Shown in pieces: positions 1-6,415 of a stretch of DNA of 7,671 bases (its first letter is position 1; each line of letters opens with the position of its first letter). This DNA is from Clostridia bacterium (lineage in GTDB: Bacteria; Bacillota; Clostridia; RUG12999): the NCBI GenBank assembly GCA_017502065.1, contig JAFVVU010000019.1, positions 1-7,671 on the forward strand, read 5' to 3'. The notes under the pieces are model-generated. The model searched no databases. It saw only the letters and a list, made by a program, of their open reading frames with translations, and had not been told where the DNA came from. The position numbers and the translations under genes were made by a program.

Positions 1-1
1 C

Positions 2-2695
2 CACGGATTTCAGGGCTGGAGCGCCAATGGTATGAATATGGTGAAAACCGCAGACGAGAAATACAGCGGAAACACCTCGGCGCATATAACGGCTTCATCC
101 GGTTCGGTGGGTGTCCGCAGTCCGCTGATGCCCATAAATCAGGGCGAAACCTATACGGGATATTTCAATTATAAAACCAAAAATACAAATCTTAATATAT
201 ATCTTGAATACTGGAAAAGTACCGATACTTCAAATGCATCCAACCGAGTGCTTGAAAAACACCATGCGCTTACGCCTACCACGGAAAATTGGGGTCAGGC
301 GGTGTCCGAAACTCTTTCGGCTCCGTCGGGTGCAAAATATGTAGCAATTTCAATTTATTTCACATATTCATCTTCCGCTTCGGAAGCCTGGGTGGATAAT
401 GCATATCTTGTGCGCTCGGAAGCGCGCGGGAATTATGATACTCTGGTGTCGGATGAGTTTGTAACAGACGGCAGCAGCGGACTTAAACTTGTCGGCACAA
501 ATATGACATCGCCGAGAATTCCTGTGCTTTCGGCAAAGGAATATGTTGTCCGTGCAGATGTAAAAGGCGCGGCAACAATGAAGATGGTATATTACAATGT
601 TGAAGATAAGATTATGGGTACATACACCGCTTCATCAAGCGGAACTGCTCCGCAGACGCTTGAAATACGAAAAAATGCACCCAACCATTCGCTGTATGCT
701 TATGTATCGCTTGAAACAACGGGCACGGCATATTTTGACAATCTGCAGATGTTCACCGTAACCGACGGTATTTCAAACGCTTCGTTTGAGGATGTTACAC
801 ATCTTGCGGGCGGCAAAATTGCTACCAACTGGCAAACCTTCGGCGATGTTGCGGCGCAGACGACAGGCGGCATAAATATGCCCGACCGTGCACTTGCAAT
901 GAAGCTTACGGGCAGTGGCGGAATCCGTTCGTCAATGATGAAAATAACCCCGGGCAAAGAATATCTTCTTGATTGTGCGGCAGTATCGGGCACAGTTAAA
1001 AAGCAGCTTGCATTTTATGATGATGGCTTTAACCGACTTTCCGTCGGCGCAATCGCTCCGCAAAATGCGGCATATGCCTGCGCGGAATTTATTGTTGAAG
1101 ATACTACCGCGGTTATAGATGCGGTAAAATTCACTCCCTCGGTAATTGATGTTGCGGACAAGGTGCAGCTTTTTATTGATGATTATGTAATAGAATCAAG
1201 CACTCTTACCCGCACATTCCATCAGGGTAAAAAGACCGACCCGCTTGAAGCAATGAAACCCGTTAAAGACGGGTCAATGCCGTGGCAGACCAACGGTGCT
1301 TATTTGTACGGCAGTGTTTTGTATGACGAAAAAGAAGAACTGTTTAAAATGTGGTATTCAAGCTATAATCCCATAGGTTCTGACCGTGTGGCTGTTTTGT
1401 CAAACTATGCAACCTCAAAAGACGGTGTCAGCTGGGAGCTTCCAAACCTGGGAATCGGCTTCGGAAGCTATGGTACGGATAATAATATCACAGGCAACTA
1501 CCATAATCAGTCAGTATTTCTTGAATATGATGATGCGGGAAATCCGCAGTACACAATGATTACATATCTCGGCGGTACGGGATATCAGTATATGCATTCA
1601 ACCGACGGTATTCACTGGACTCAGGGCGATACTGCAATCGGCGGCAGCGGCACATACGACGTGGTTTCCGCGGCTCCCGATAAAACGAATGACAGATATA
1701 TTTCCGTTGCCAAAATTTACGGACTAGGCGATTCTCACCGAACACAGTACACTCTGTACGGAAAAGGAAACAAATGGAGCGGCAGATATATGAGCAACTC
1801 CATTGCCGACCTTATAGATGCGCAAACCTGTTACCGTCCCGAATCCTACGGTATGGGACTTTATGAACGTGACGGTGTGTACATCGGTTTTGACTGGCTG
1901 TACCGCACACCCGGACCGGGCGGAAACCGTAACTGGTCGGTCGGCACAATCGAACCGCAGCTTGCGTTCTCGCGTGACCTTACGGAAGAATGGCAACGCC
2001 CGACAACACAGGCACTCGTTCCGCTGGGGGCGGACGGTGAAATAGATGACGGCATAATTGATACTGCAAACTATGCAATTGAAGTTGGTAACGAGGTGTG
2101 GCTGTACTGCGGTGTCTGGGACGGCAACCACGGCATCAGCAACCGTGATTGTAACACATATATTGCAAAATGGCGTCTTGACGGATTCGTATCAATGAAC
2201 GGCAGCGGCATACTTACCACAAAACAGCTTGATTTTGAAGGGGATGCACTCTACATCAACTCAAAAGGCAACGTAACCGTAGAGCTTCTCGATGCAAACG
2301 GCAATTCAATTCTCGGCGAAAGTGATGTTATTTCTGCCGACAGCGTAAAAAATCTTGTTACATGGAACGGCGTAAGCGACCTTTCTTCAATAAATCAGCC
2401 CGTGAAAGTAAAAATAAATGCCGTAAATGCGGAAATTTATTCTTTTGAATTCGGCAAAGGCCCGGGCGTAAGATTTGAGTGGAACGGCAATGACTGTACG
2501 GTTACACTTGATTCCCTTGAAGAAGGCGCAACAATAAAAGCGGCGGCATACACGGAAGAAAGACTTGTTGAAACAGTAACATTTGATTCGGAAAAAATGA
2601 GTGCAGTTCTTTCGGGCGATACCGTTAAGGTATTCTTCTGGAAAGAAAATCTTATGCCCGTGCGAAACGCCGTGGAATCCAAAAAACCCGAATAA
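2..2695 (+). CDS. Multi-modular secreted glycosidase-like beta-propeller protein (5' truncated)
   Basis: The reading frame is open to the left edge and starts in mid-domain (HGFQGWSANG precedes the first ATG at 32), so the true start and any signal peptide lie outside the window. Residues are numbered from the Met at 32. Three beta-sandwich modules resembling carbohydrate-binding domains come first: about 1-127 (ending AWVDNAYLV), 128-245 (ending AYFDNLQMF) and 247-375 (starting ISNASFED). A glycosidase-like five-bladed propeller follows, opening with QLFIDDYVI at 379-387. It has the blade motif VLYDEKEELFKMWY and Asp-box-like SKDGVSW (462-468), STDGIHW (523-529) and SRDLTEEWQRP (647-657). 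Residues 724-808 match the beta domain that usually closes this family (GSGILTTKQLDFEG to YSFEFG). About 80 further residues (808-887) form a small beta module ending in VKVFFWKENLMPV, of a kind seen in clostridial extracellular proteins. Similar propellers are mostly annotated hypothetical or GH32/GH43-like. Extracellular glycan binding or cleavage is inferred; the substrate is unknown. Confidence 0.9.
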   Translation, partial: HGFQGWSANGMNMVKTADEKYSGNTSAHITASSGSVGVRSPLMPINQGETYTGYFNYKTKNTNLNIYLEYWKSTDTSNASNRVLEKHHALTPTTENWGQAVSETLSAPSGAKYVAISIYFTYSSSASEAWVDNAYLVRSEARGNYDTLVSDEFVTDGSSGLKLVGTNMTSPRIPVLSAKEYVVRADVKGAATMKMVYYNVEDKIMGTYTASSSGTAPQTLEIRKNAPNHSLYAYVSLETTGTAYFDNLQMFTVTDGISNASFEDVTHLAGGKIATNWQTFGDVAAQTTGGINMPDRALAMKLTGSGGIRSSMMKITPGKEYLLDCAAVSGTVKKQLAFYDDGFNRLSVGAIAPQNAAYACAEFIVEDTTAVIDAVKFTPSVIDVADKVQLFIDDYVIESSTLTRTFHQGKKTDPLEAMKPVKDGSMPWQTNGAYLYGSVLYDEKEELFKMWYSSYNPIGSDRVAVLSNYATSKDGVSWELPNLGIGFGSYGTDNNITGNYHNQSVFLEYDDAGNPQYTMITYLGGTGYQYMHSTDGIHWTQGDTAIGGSGTYDVVSAAPDKTNDRYISVAKIYGLGDSHRTQYTLYGKGNKWSGRYMSNSIADLIDAQTCYRPESYGMGLYERDGVYIGFDWLYRTPGPGGNRNWSVGTIEPQLAFSRDLTEEWQRPTTQALVPLGADGEIDDGIIDTANYAIEVGNEVWLYCGVWDGNHGISNRDCNTYIAKWRLDGFVSMNGSGILTTKQLDFEGDALYINSKGNVTVELLDANGNSILGESDVISADSVKNLVTWNGVSDLSSINQPVKVKINAVNAEIYSFEFGKGPGVRFEWNGNDCTVTLDSLEEGATIKAAAYTEERLVETVTFDSEKMSAVLSGDTVKVFFWKENLMPVRNAVESKKPE

Positions 2696-2720
2696 TATAT
2701 TTCGGGATGTAAGGATTTTT
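2676..2720 (+). terminator. Possible weak terminator hairpin after the propeller gene
   Basis: CCCGAA (2687-2692) pairs perfectly with TTCGGG (2701-2706) across an 8-base loop. An outer AATCC (2676-2680) can pair with GGATT (2713-2717), followed by a short T run. The inner stem is only 6 bp, there is a large internal loop, and the structure overlaps the last codons, so this is a weak candidate. It is nevertheless the only hairpin between this gene and the next promoter. Confidence 0.35.
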
Positions 2721-2766
2721 CATTAAATCACGTTAGTTTTGTCTCATCAAATGTTAATATTGTCAA

Positions 2767-2795
2767 TTTACCTTATCATCCGGCAGTGATATAAT
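2767..2795 (+). promoter_or_regulatory. Extended -10 sigma-A promoter of the 264-aa gene
   Basis: A perfect TATAAT at 2790-2795 is preceded by TG at 2787-2788 (TGnTATAAT, extended -10). TTTACC (2767-2772) sits 17 bp upstream as a 4/6 match to the -35 box. Transcription would start near 2802, about 25 bases before the start codon, leaving just enough leader for the GGAGGGG ribosome binding site at 2816-2822. The gene therefore appears to be transcribed separately from the propeller gene. Confidence 0.75.
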
Positions 2796-2827
2796 AAAGG
2801 AAAATTATTATATCCGGAGGGGTTAAT

Positions 2828-3622
2828 ATGAAATTAAGAGATAAATTCTGGATCTGGGGACAGGGCGCAGGTACACATCACAGCGCAGAAAGATTCAAGC
2901 TTGTAGGGGAAAATAAAATGTCACCTATTGAAGGTGCACGTTATCTCGGTATACCGAATATGTGCCGTGTTGTTATGGACGGCGATTTGCAGGTTCCGAT
3001 TGATATTGACAAAGAAGGCGTTGTTTTAAACGAACTTAAAAAAGTTATATGGTCAATCTACGGAAGTGACCGCACAGGAGAAGTAAGCTATTATGATGAA
3101 ATCATCAGAATGCTTGACAAATGCCCGAACATCATGGGCGGTATTTTTGACGATTTCCTTGCTAAACAGGAACGTCTTGACGAATGTCCACCGGAAAAAA
3201 TTCACGAAATGAGAGCAAATATTGAAAAAATTACAGGCAAACCCTTTGAAATGTGGCTTGTTGTGTATGTTTTCGAGCTTTTTGAGAAATATAAACCGTG
3301 GATGGATGCTGTTGACGTTGTAACAATGTGGACATGGAAAGCAACCGAAATCAAAAATATGCGTCAGAACTACGAAACATTAAGAAAAATCACAGGTCCG
3401 GACAAGAGAATTGTGCTTGGTAACTACATGTGGGATTACGGCAATGCACAGCATATGAGACCGGAGGATATGCAGTATCAGCTTGATTTACAGTATGAAA
3501 TGCTGAAATCAAAGGAAATTGACGGAATTATCTTCTGCTCAAACTGCACAGCAGACTGCGGTCTTGAAACATCCGACATGGTCCGTGATTTCATTGCAAA
3601 ACACGGCGACGAAGAAATTTAA
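2828..3622 (+). CDS. Uncharacterised TIM-barrel-like cytosolic protein, 264 aa
   Basis: I do not know the function of this family. The start ATG is fixed by GGAGGGG 5 bases upstream. There is no signal peptide or membrane segment, so the product is probably cytosolic. The pattern of hydrophobic strands ending in charged or aromatic residues suggests a (beta/alpha)8 barrel like those of glycosidases: KFWIWGQ (6-11), EGARYLGIPN (35-44), NIMGGIFDDF (101-110), MWLVVYVF (142-149), VVTMWTWK (164-171), IVLGNYMWDYG (195-205) and IDGIIFCSNC (231-240). The acidic pair D108-D109 and the many Trp/Tyr/His residues at strand ends would suit a sugar-binding pocket. Three cysteines form a C-x2-C-x3-C pattern (237, 240, 244). 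I recall similar hypothetical proteins in Firmicutes and other carbohydrate-degrading bacteria, without a tested activity. The upstream propeller gene is consistent with a carbohydrate role, but the gene has its own promoter, so co-function is only inferred. Confidence 0.9.
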   Translation: MKLRDKFWIWGQGAGTHHSAERFKLVGENKMSPIEGARYLGIPNMCRVVMDGDLQVPIDIDKEGVVLNELKKVIWSIYGSDRTGEVSYYDEIIRMLDKCPNIMGGIFDDFLAKQERLDECPPEKIHEMRANIEKITGKPFEMWLVVYVFELFEKYKPWMDAVDVVTMWTWKATEIKNMRQNYETLRKITGPDKRIVLGNYMWDYGNAQHMRPEDMQYQLDLQYEMLKSKEIDGIIFCSNCTADCGLETSDMVRDFIAKHGDEEI

Positions 3623-3670
3623 AAAATTTTTTAAAAAACTATTTACAAATGGTAAATGCTGTGGTATAAT
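3618..3670 (+). promoter_or_regulatory. rpsO-pnp promoter with A/T-rich upstream element
   Basis: TTTACA (3642-3647, 5/6) and a perfect TATAAT (3665-3670) are separated by exactly 17 bp, placing the transcription start near 3677. Immediately upstream an 18-bp A/T palindrome (3618-3635) followed by an A tract occupies about -59 to -40, where an UP element would contact the RNA polymerase alpha subunit. This is the strongest-looking promoter in the window, as expected for a ribosomal protein operon. The palindrome includes the stop codon of the upstream gene. Confidence 0.85.
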
Positions 3671-3680
3671 ACTGAGTGTT

Positions 3681-3729
3681 ACTCTTTGCTCAGTATATGG
3701 GTTCACCGTCCTGTACTTAGCTTATGAGT
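3681..3729 (+). promoter_or_regulatory. Candidate rpsO leader hairpin (possible S15 autoregulatory element)
   Basis: Within the roughly 77-base leader, several segments pair in nested order: ACTC (3681-3684) with GAGT (3726-3729), GCT (3688-3690) with AGC (3719-3721), AGTA (3692-3695) with TACT (3714-3717), and ATGG (3697-3700) with CCGT (3706-3709) around the loop GTTCA. The result is one long interrupted hairpin ending about 12 bases before the ribosome binding site. Structured rpsO leaders bound by S15 are known in several bacteria. I could not recognise a specific published S15-binding motif here, so the role is inferred from position and pairing. Confidence 0.45.
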
Positions 3730-3741
3730 GTATTAAAATAT

Positions 3742-3748
3742 GGAGGTG
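3742..3748 (+). promoter_or_regulatory. Ribosome binding site of rpsO
   Basis: GGAGGTG lies 5 bases before the ATG at 3754. This selects the start at 3754 over an in-frame ATG at 3724, which would add ten residues unlike the S15 family and lies inside the leader hairpin. Confidence 0.9.
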
Positions 3749-3753
3749 TTACT

Positions 3754-4020
3754 ATGATACGTAAGGACGTAAAACAGGCAGTTATAGCTGAATACAAACT
3801 TCACGATACTGATACAGGATCCCCTGAAGTTCAGGTAGCTATTCTCACAGCCAGAATCAACGAGCTCAACGAGCATCTTAAGGTTCATAAGAAGGATAAC
3901 CATTCCAGACGTGGTCTTCTTAAAATGGTTGGTCAGCGTCGCGGACTTTTGAATTACCTTGCAAAAGTTGATATTGAAAGATACCGTGCCGTTGTTGCAA
4001 AACTCGGTCTGAGAAAGTAA
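3754..4020 (+). CDS. rpsO: 30S ribosomal protein S15
   Basis: Small-subunit ribosomal protein S15, 88 residues, the normal family length. It binds the central domain of 16S rRNA (the helix 20-22 junction) early in 30S platform assembly, and contributes to a bridge to the 50S subunit. The family signature is complete: DTGSPEVQ (20-27), INEL.EHL in helix 2, the RNA-binding segment [12 protein letters not shown] (45-56) and the C-terminal [12 protein letters not shown]. The rRNA-contacting positions H41, H45, D48 and S51 are all present. The gene is first in the conserved rpsO-pnp unit and is followed by a GC-rich hairpin before pnp. A strong promoter and a structured leader precede it, so translational feedback by S15 is plausible. 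The ATG at 3754 is chosen from its ribosome binding site and family alignment. Confidence 0.99.
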   Translation: MIRKDVKQAVIAEYKLHDTDTGSPEVQVAILTARINELNEHLKVHKKDNHSRRGLLKMVGQRRGLLNYLAKVDIERYRAVVAKLGLRK

Positions 4021-4026
4021 TACAAA

Positions 4027-4053
4027 AAGGGGCGGTGCATAGCATCGCCCTTT
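4027..4053 (+). terminator. GC-rich hairpin after rpsO (partial terminator or processing stem)
   Basis: Bases 4027-4038 pair with 4042-4053 as a 12-bp stem (core GGGGCGGTGC against GCATCGCCC, with two G-T pairs) around a three-base ATA loop, beginning 7 bases after the rpsO stop. The stem is terminator-like, but only three Ts follow the GC core and they pair with the As, and the next bases are AAAAA. Since pnp has no convincing promoter of its own, this is more likely a leaky terminator or a 3'-end-stabilising or processing stem that lets rpsO and pnp be expressed at different levels. Confidence 0.55.
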
Positions 4054-4080
4054 AAAAATTTAAACAAGGGTACTGGTAAA

Positions 4081-4134
4081 TTAGCAGCTTAGATATGGCG
4101 CTGAAGCCGTTTTGGCGATATATCTAAGTGCTAA
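4081..4134 (+). promoter_or_regulatory. Long hairpin in the pnp leader (candidate RNase/PNPase autoregulation site)
   Basis: TTAGCA-g-CTTAGATAT (4081-4096, bulged G at 4087) pairs without mismatch to ATATCTAAGTGCTAA (4120-4134), giving a 15-bp stem interrupted by one bulge. The 23-base apical part can form a further small hairpin, either GGC/GCC (4097-4099 with 4106-4108) or GCC/GGC (4106-4108 with 4114-4116). It ends 17 bases before the pnp ribosome binding site. In Escherichia coli a stem at the same place is cut by RNase III and then attacked by PNPase, which represses pnp. An equivalent role here is inferred by analogy. Confidence 0.65.
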
Positions 4135-4151
4135 ATGCCGGCCCTCGAGAA

Positions 4152-4157
4152 AAGGAG
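4152..4157 (+). promoter_or_regulatory. Ribosome binding site of pnp
   Basis: AAGGAG lies 6 bases before the ATG at 4164. It excludes the in-frame GTG at 4128, which falls inside the 3' arm of the leader hairpin, lacks a ribosome binding site and would add residues absent from the family. Confidence 0.9.
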
Positions 4158-4163
4158 AAAAAT

Positions 4164-6251
4164 ATGTTCAGAACTTTTGAAACCACTTTGTCCGGCAGAA
4201 AAGTTGTTGTTGAAACAGGTAAAATGGCTGGCCTTGCAAACGGCAGTGCCCTTGTAAGATTTGGCGATACAGTTGTTCTTGCAACTGCAACAGCATCTGC
4301 AAAACCCCGTGAAGGAGTTGACTTCTTCCCGCTCAGCGTTGACTATGAAGAAAAGCTTTATGCTGTAGGTAAAATTCCGGGAAGCTTCCAGAAACGTGAA
4401 GGAAAACCAAGCGAAAAGGCAATTCTTGCATCAAGATGTATTGACCGTCCGCTTCGTCCGCTTTTCCCGAAAGACCTCCGAAACGACGTTTCTATCGTAA
4501 CAACAGTAATGTCTGTTGAACAGGATAACTCACCTGAAATTGCGGCAATGCTCGGCGCAGCAATCGCAATTCAGATTTCCGATATTCCATTTAATGGTCC
4601 GGTTGCAAGCGTTGCAGTTGGTCTTGTTGACGGCGAAATCATTATCAACCCGAACCAGGCGCAGAGAGAAAAATCTGCACTTACACTTACAGTTGCTGCA
4701 AGCCTTGAAAAAATCGTTATGATTGAAGCAGGCGCAAAAGAAGTTCCTGATGATGTAATGCTTGAAGCAATCCTTAAAGCACACGAGGTTATTAAAGACC
4801 TTTGTAAATTCATTATCGAAATCGGTAACGAAATCGGTAAACCGAAATTTGAATATGCTTCCTGCGAAGTTGATGCAGAGCTCTATAACGACATTAAAGA
4901 ATTTGCAATCGAAAAAGTACGTGCCGCAATGGACACAAACGACAAAACTGTTCGTGATGCACGTATGCAGGTTGTTGAAGATGAAATTGCAGCCGAATTT
5001 GGCGAAAAATATGAAGGCAGAGAAGCAGAAATTGCAGAAGCAATTTACAAACTCCAGAAATACGTTGTTCGTCGCTGGTTACTTGACGACGGCAAACGTG
5101 TTGACGGTCGTGGAATTAACGAAATAAGACCGCTTGCTGCTGAAGTTGGACTCCTTCCGAGAACACACGGTAGCGGTATGTTCACAAGAGGACAGACACA
5201 GGTTCTCACAATTGCAACACTTGGCGCAATCGGTGATGCTCAGAAACTCGACGGTATTGATACCGACGAATCAAAAAGATATATTCATCACTACAACTTC
5301 CCGTCATACAGCGTTGGCGAAACAAAACCGTCAAGAGGTCCGGGAAGACGTGAAATCGGTCACGGTGCTCTTGCAGAAAAAGCTCTTGAACCGGTTATTC
5401 CTTCTGAAGAAGAATTCCCGTATGCAATCCGTATGGTTTCCGAAGTATTAAGCTCAAACGGTTCAACATCACAGGGTGCTATCTGCGGTTCAACACTTGC
5501 TCTTATGGATGCCGGTGTTCCAATTAAGGAACCTGTTGCAGGTATTTCCGTTGGTCTTATCACAGAAGCAGACAGATGGATGACAATGCTTGACATTCAG
5601 GGCGTTGAAGACTTCTTCGGCGATATGGACTTTAAAGTTGCAGGTACTAAAAACGGTATCACAGCAATCCAGGTTGATATTAAAATTGACGGTCTTACAC
5701 CAGAAATCATTGCAGAAGCATTTGATAAAACAAGAAAAGCAAGATTCTACATCCTTGATGAAATTATGCTTAAAGCAATTCCGGAAGTAAGAGAAGAACT
5801 TTCTCCGTATGCACCGAAAATGATTTCGTTCACAATCGATCCTGAAAAAATCCGTGACGTAATTGGTTCAGGCGGAAAAACAATCCAGAAAATCATTGCT
5901 GATACAGGCGTTAAAATTGACATTGAAGACGACGGCAGAGTATTTATTGCCGCTGTTGATTCAGCTTCCGGAGATAAAGCTAAAAAGATTATCGAAGGTA
6001 TCGTAAAAGAACCACAGCCGGGCGAAATCTACGAAGGTACTGTTGTAAGAACAACAACATTCGGTGCGTTTGTTGAAATTCTTCCGGGTAAAGACGGTCT
6101 TGTACACATTTCAAAACTTGACAGCAAACGTGTTGAAAAAGTTGAAGATGTTGTACTCATCGGTGATGTAATTAAGGTTAAGGTTCTCGAAATTGACAAA
6201 ATGGGCAGAATCAACCTTGCAAGAATCCTTCCGGAAAAAGAAGAATTCTAA
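4164..6251 (+). CDS. pnp: Polyribonucleotide nucleotidyltransferase (PNPase)
   Basis: Phosphorolytic 3'-to-5' exoribonuclease that releases nucleoside diphosphates from RNA using phosphate. It acts as a ring-shaped cytosolic trimer in mRNA decay and RNA quality control. The product is 695 residues, the usual length, with all domains in order. The first RNase PH domain includes the RNA-binding loop GSFQKRE (73-79) and [13 protein letters not shown] helical linker follows. The catalytic second RNase PH domain has [28 protein letters not shown], the phosphate-site segment SSNGSTSQ (430-437) and GDMDFKVAG (486-494). A KH domain carries the GxxG-type loop GSGG (568-571), and an S1 domain runs from about 620 ([27 protein letters not shown]). 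No key motif is missing. Codon use is strongly biased (GCA, GAA, CTT, GGT), as in highly expressed genes. It follows rpsO with a hairpin-rich leader and no clear promoter, so co-transcription with rpsO and post-transcriptional feedback are likely. Confidence 0.99.
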   Translation: MFRTFETTLSGRKVVVETGKMAGLANGSALVRFGDTVVLATATASAKPREGVDFFPLSVDYEEKLYAVGKIPGSFQKREGKPSEKAILASRCIDRPLRPLFPKDLRNDVSIVTTVMSVEQDNSPEIAAMLGAAIAIQISDIPFNGPVASVAVGLVDGEIIINPNQAQREKSALTLTVAASLEKIVMIEAGAKEVPDDVMLEAILKAHEVIKDLCKFIIEIGNEIGKPKFEYASCEVDAELYNDIKEFAIEKVRAAMDTNDKTVRDARMQVVEDEIAAEFGEKYEGREAEIAEAIYKLQKYVVRRWLLDDGKRVDGRGINEIRPLAAEVGLLPRTHGSGMFTRGQTQVLTIATLGAIGDAQKLDGIDTDESKRYIHHYNFPSYSVGETKPSRGPGRREIGHGALAEKALEPVIPSEEEFPYAIRMVSEVLSSNGSTSQGAICGSTLALMDAGVPIKEPVAGISVGLITEADRWMTMLDIQGVEDFFGDMDFKVAGTKNGITAIQVDIKIDGLTPEIIAEAFDKTRKARFYILDEIMLKAIPEVREELSPYAPKMISFTIDPEKIRDVIGSGGKTIQKIIADTGVKIDIEDDGRVFIAAVDSASGDKAKKIIEGIVKEPQPGEIYEGTVVRTTTFGAFVEILPGKDGLVHISKLDSKRVEKVEDVVLIGDVIKVKVLEIDKMGRINLARILPEKEEF

Positions 6252-6264
6252 AAAATATAAAAAC

Positions 6265-6355
6265 TAAATCAGGGGTGCTTGCGTTTGCAGGCTGAGAGGA
6301 TTTTTTGGTCCAACCCTTTAAACCTGATACGGATAATGCCGGCGTAGGAAGAATA
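6265..6355 (+). promoter_or_regulatory. TPP riboswitch (THI element) controlling thiT
   Basis: The conserved thi-box core is complete. AGGGGTGC is at 6271-6278. Stem P3 pairs GCTTGC (6277-6282) with GCAGGC (6287-6292) around GTTT. The pyrimidine-sensing CTGAGA is at 6292-6297, with a small optional GGA/TCC hairpin after it. P2 pairs GGGT (6273-6276) with ACCC (6313-6316). ACCTGATACGGATAATGCC and GGCGTAGGAA (6322-6350) follow, in which CCT/AGG forms P4 and CGG/CCG forms P5. The closing P1 stem is A/T-rich and imperfect, so the outer limits are approximate. An intrinsic terminator 13 bases downstream makes this a transcriptional off-switch: bound thiamine pyrophosphate would favour termination before thiT. 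CGG-a-TAATGCC (6330-6340) can instead pair with GGCATTACCG (6376-6385), a mutually exclusive antiterminator. No convincing promoter precedes it; a TATAAA at 6256-6261 lacks a -35 box, so read-through from pnp may supply transcripts. Confidence 0.96.
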
Positions 6356-6367
6356 TTTTAAGTATTT

Positions 6368-6399
6368 AAATTGCAGGCATTACCGCCTGCAATTTTTTT
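6368..6399 (+). terminator. Riboswitch-controlled intrinsic terminator
   Basis: AAATTGCAGGC (6368-6378) pairs perfectly with GCCTGCAATTT (6385-6395) around the loop ATTACC. The T run covers 6393-6399, its first three bases lying in the stem. It is an 11-bp textbook rho-independent terminator between the TPP aptamer and thiT. Its 5' arm and loop overlap the antiterminator partner, so it forms when the aptamer is ligand-bound. It may also end pnp transcripts, since no other terminator follows pnp. Confidence 0.93.
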
Positions 6400-6415
6400 A
6401 TGGGATGTGGATAAT

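Noticed and set aside
1724..2131. 135-codon minus-strand frame opposite the propeller gene
   Set aside because: The plus-strand frame here carries conserved propeller motifs (SRDLTEEWQRP and following), and the antisense product has no recognisable domain.
3671..3694. Inverted repeat ACTGAG/CTCAGT overlapping the rpsO start site
   Set aside because: The left half would lie upstream of the predicted start and not be in the RNA, and the right half fits better in the leader hairpin; as an operator it is short with a 12-base gap.
3724..3753. In-frame ATG giving a 10-residue longer S15
   Set aside because: S15 normally starts as at 3754, where GGAGGTG is 5 bases upstream; the extension lies in the leader.
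4051..4082. Possible pnp promoter (TTTAAA with TGgTAAATT)
   Set aside because: Both boxes are weak, spacing is about 20 bp, and the start would fall inside the leader hairpin.
4128..4163. In-frame GTG start giving a 12-residue longer PNPase
   Set aside because: It lies in the 3' arm of the leader hairpin, has no ribosome binding site, and the family begins at MFRTFE with AAGGAG in the right place.
4762..5127. 121-codon open frame inside pnp, plus strand
   Set aside because: It overlaps pnp out of frame, has Lys/Gln/Leu-rich low-quality composition and no ribosome binding site; it is a shadow of the biased pnp codons.
6193..6198. TTGACA at the 3' end of pnp as a -35 box for the riboswitch
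   Set aside because: No acceptable -10 box lies 16-18 bp downstream; the sequence simply encodes the conserved Ile-Asp-Lys of the S1 domain.
6371..6415. TTG start 15 codons upstream of the thiT ATG
   Set aside because: It is within the intrinsic terminator and would encode residues not found in ThiT proteins.
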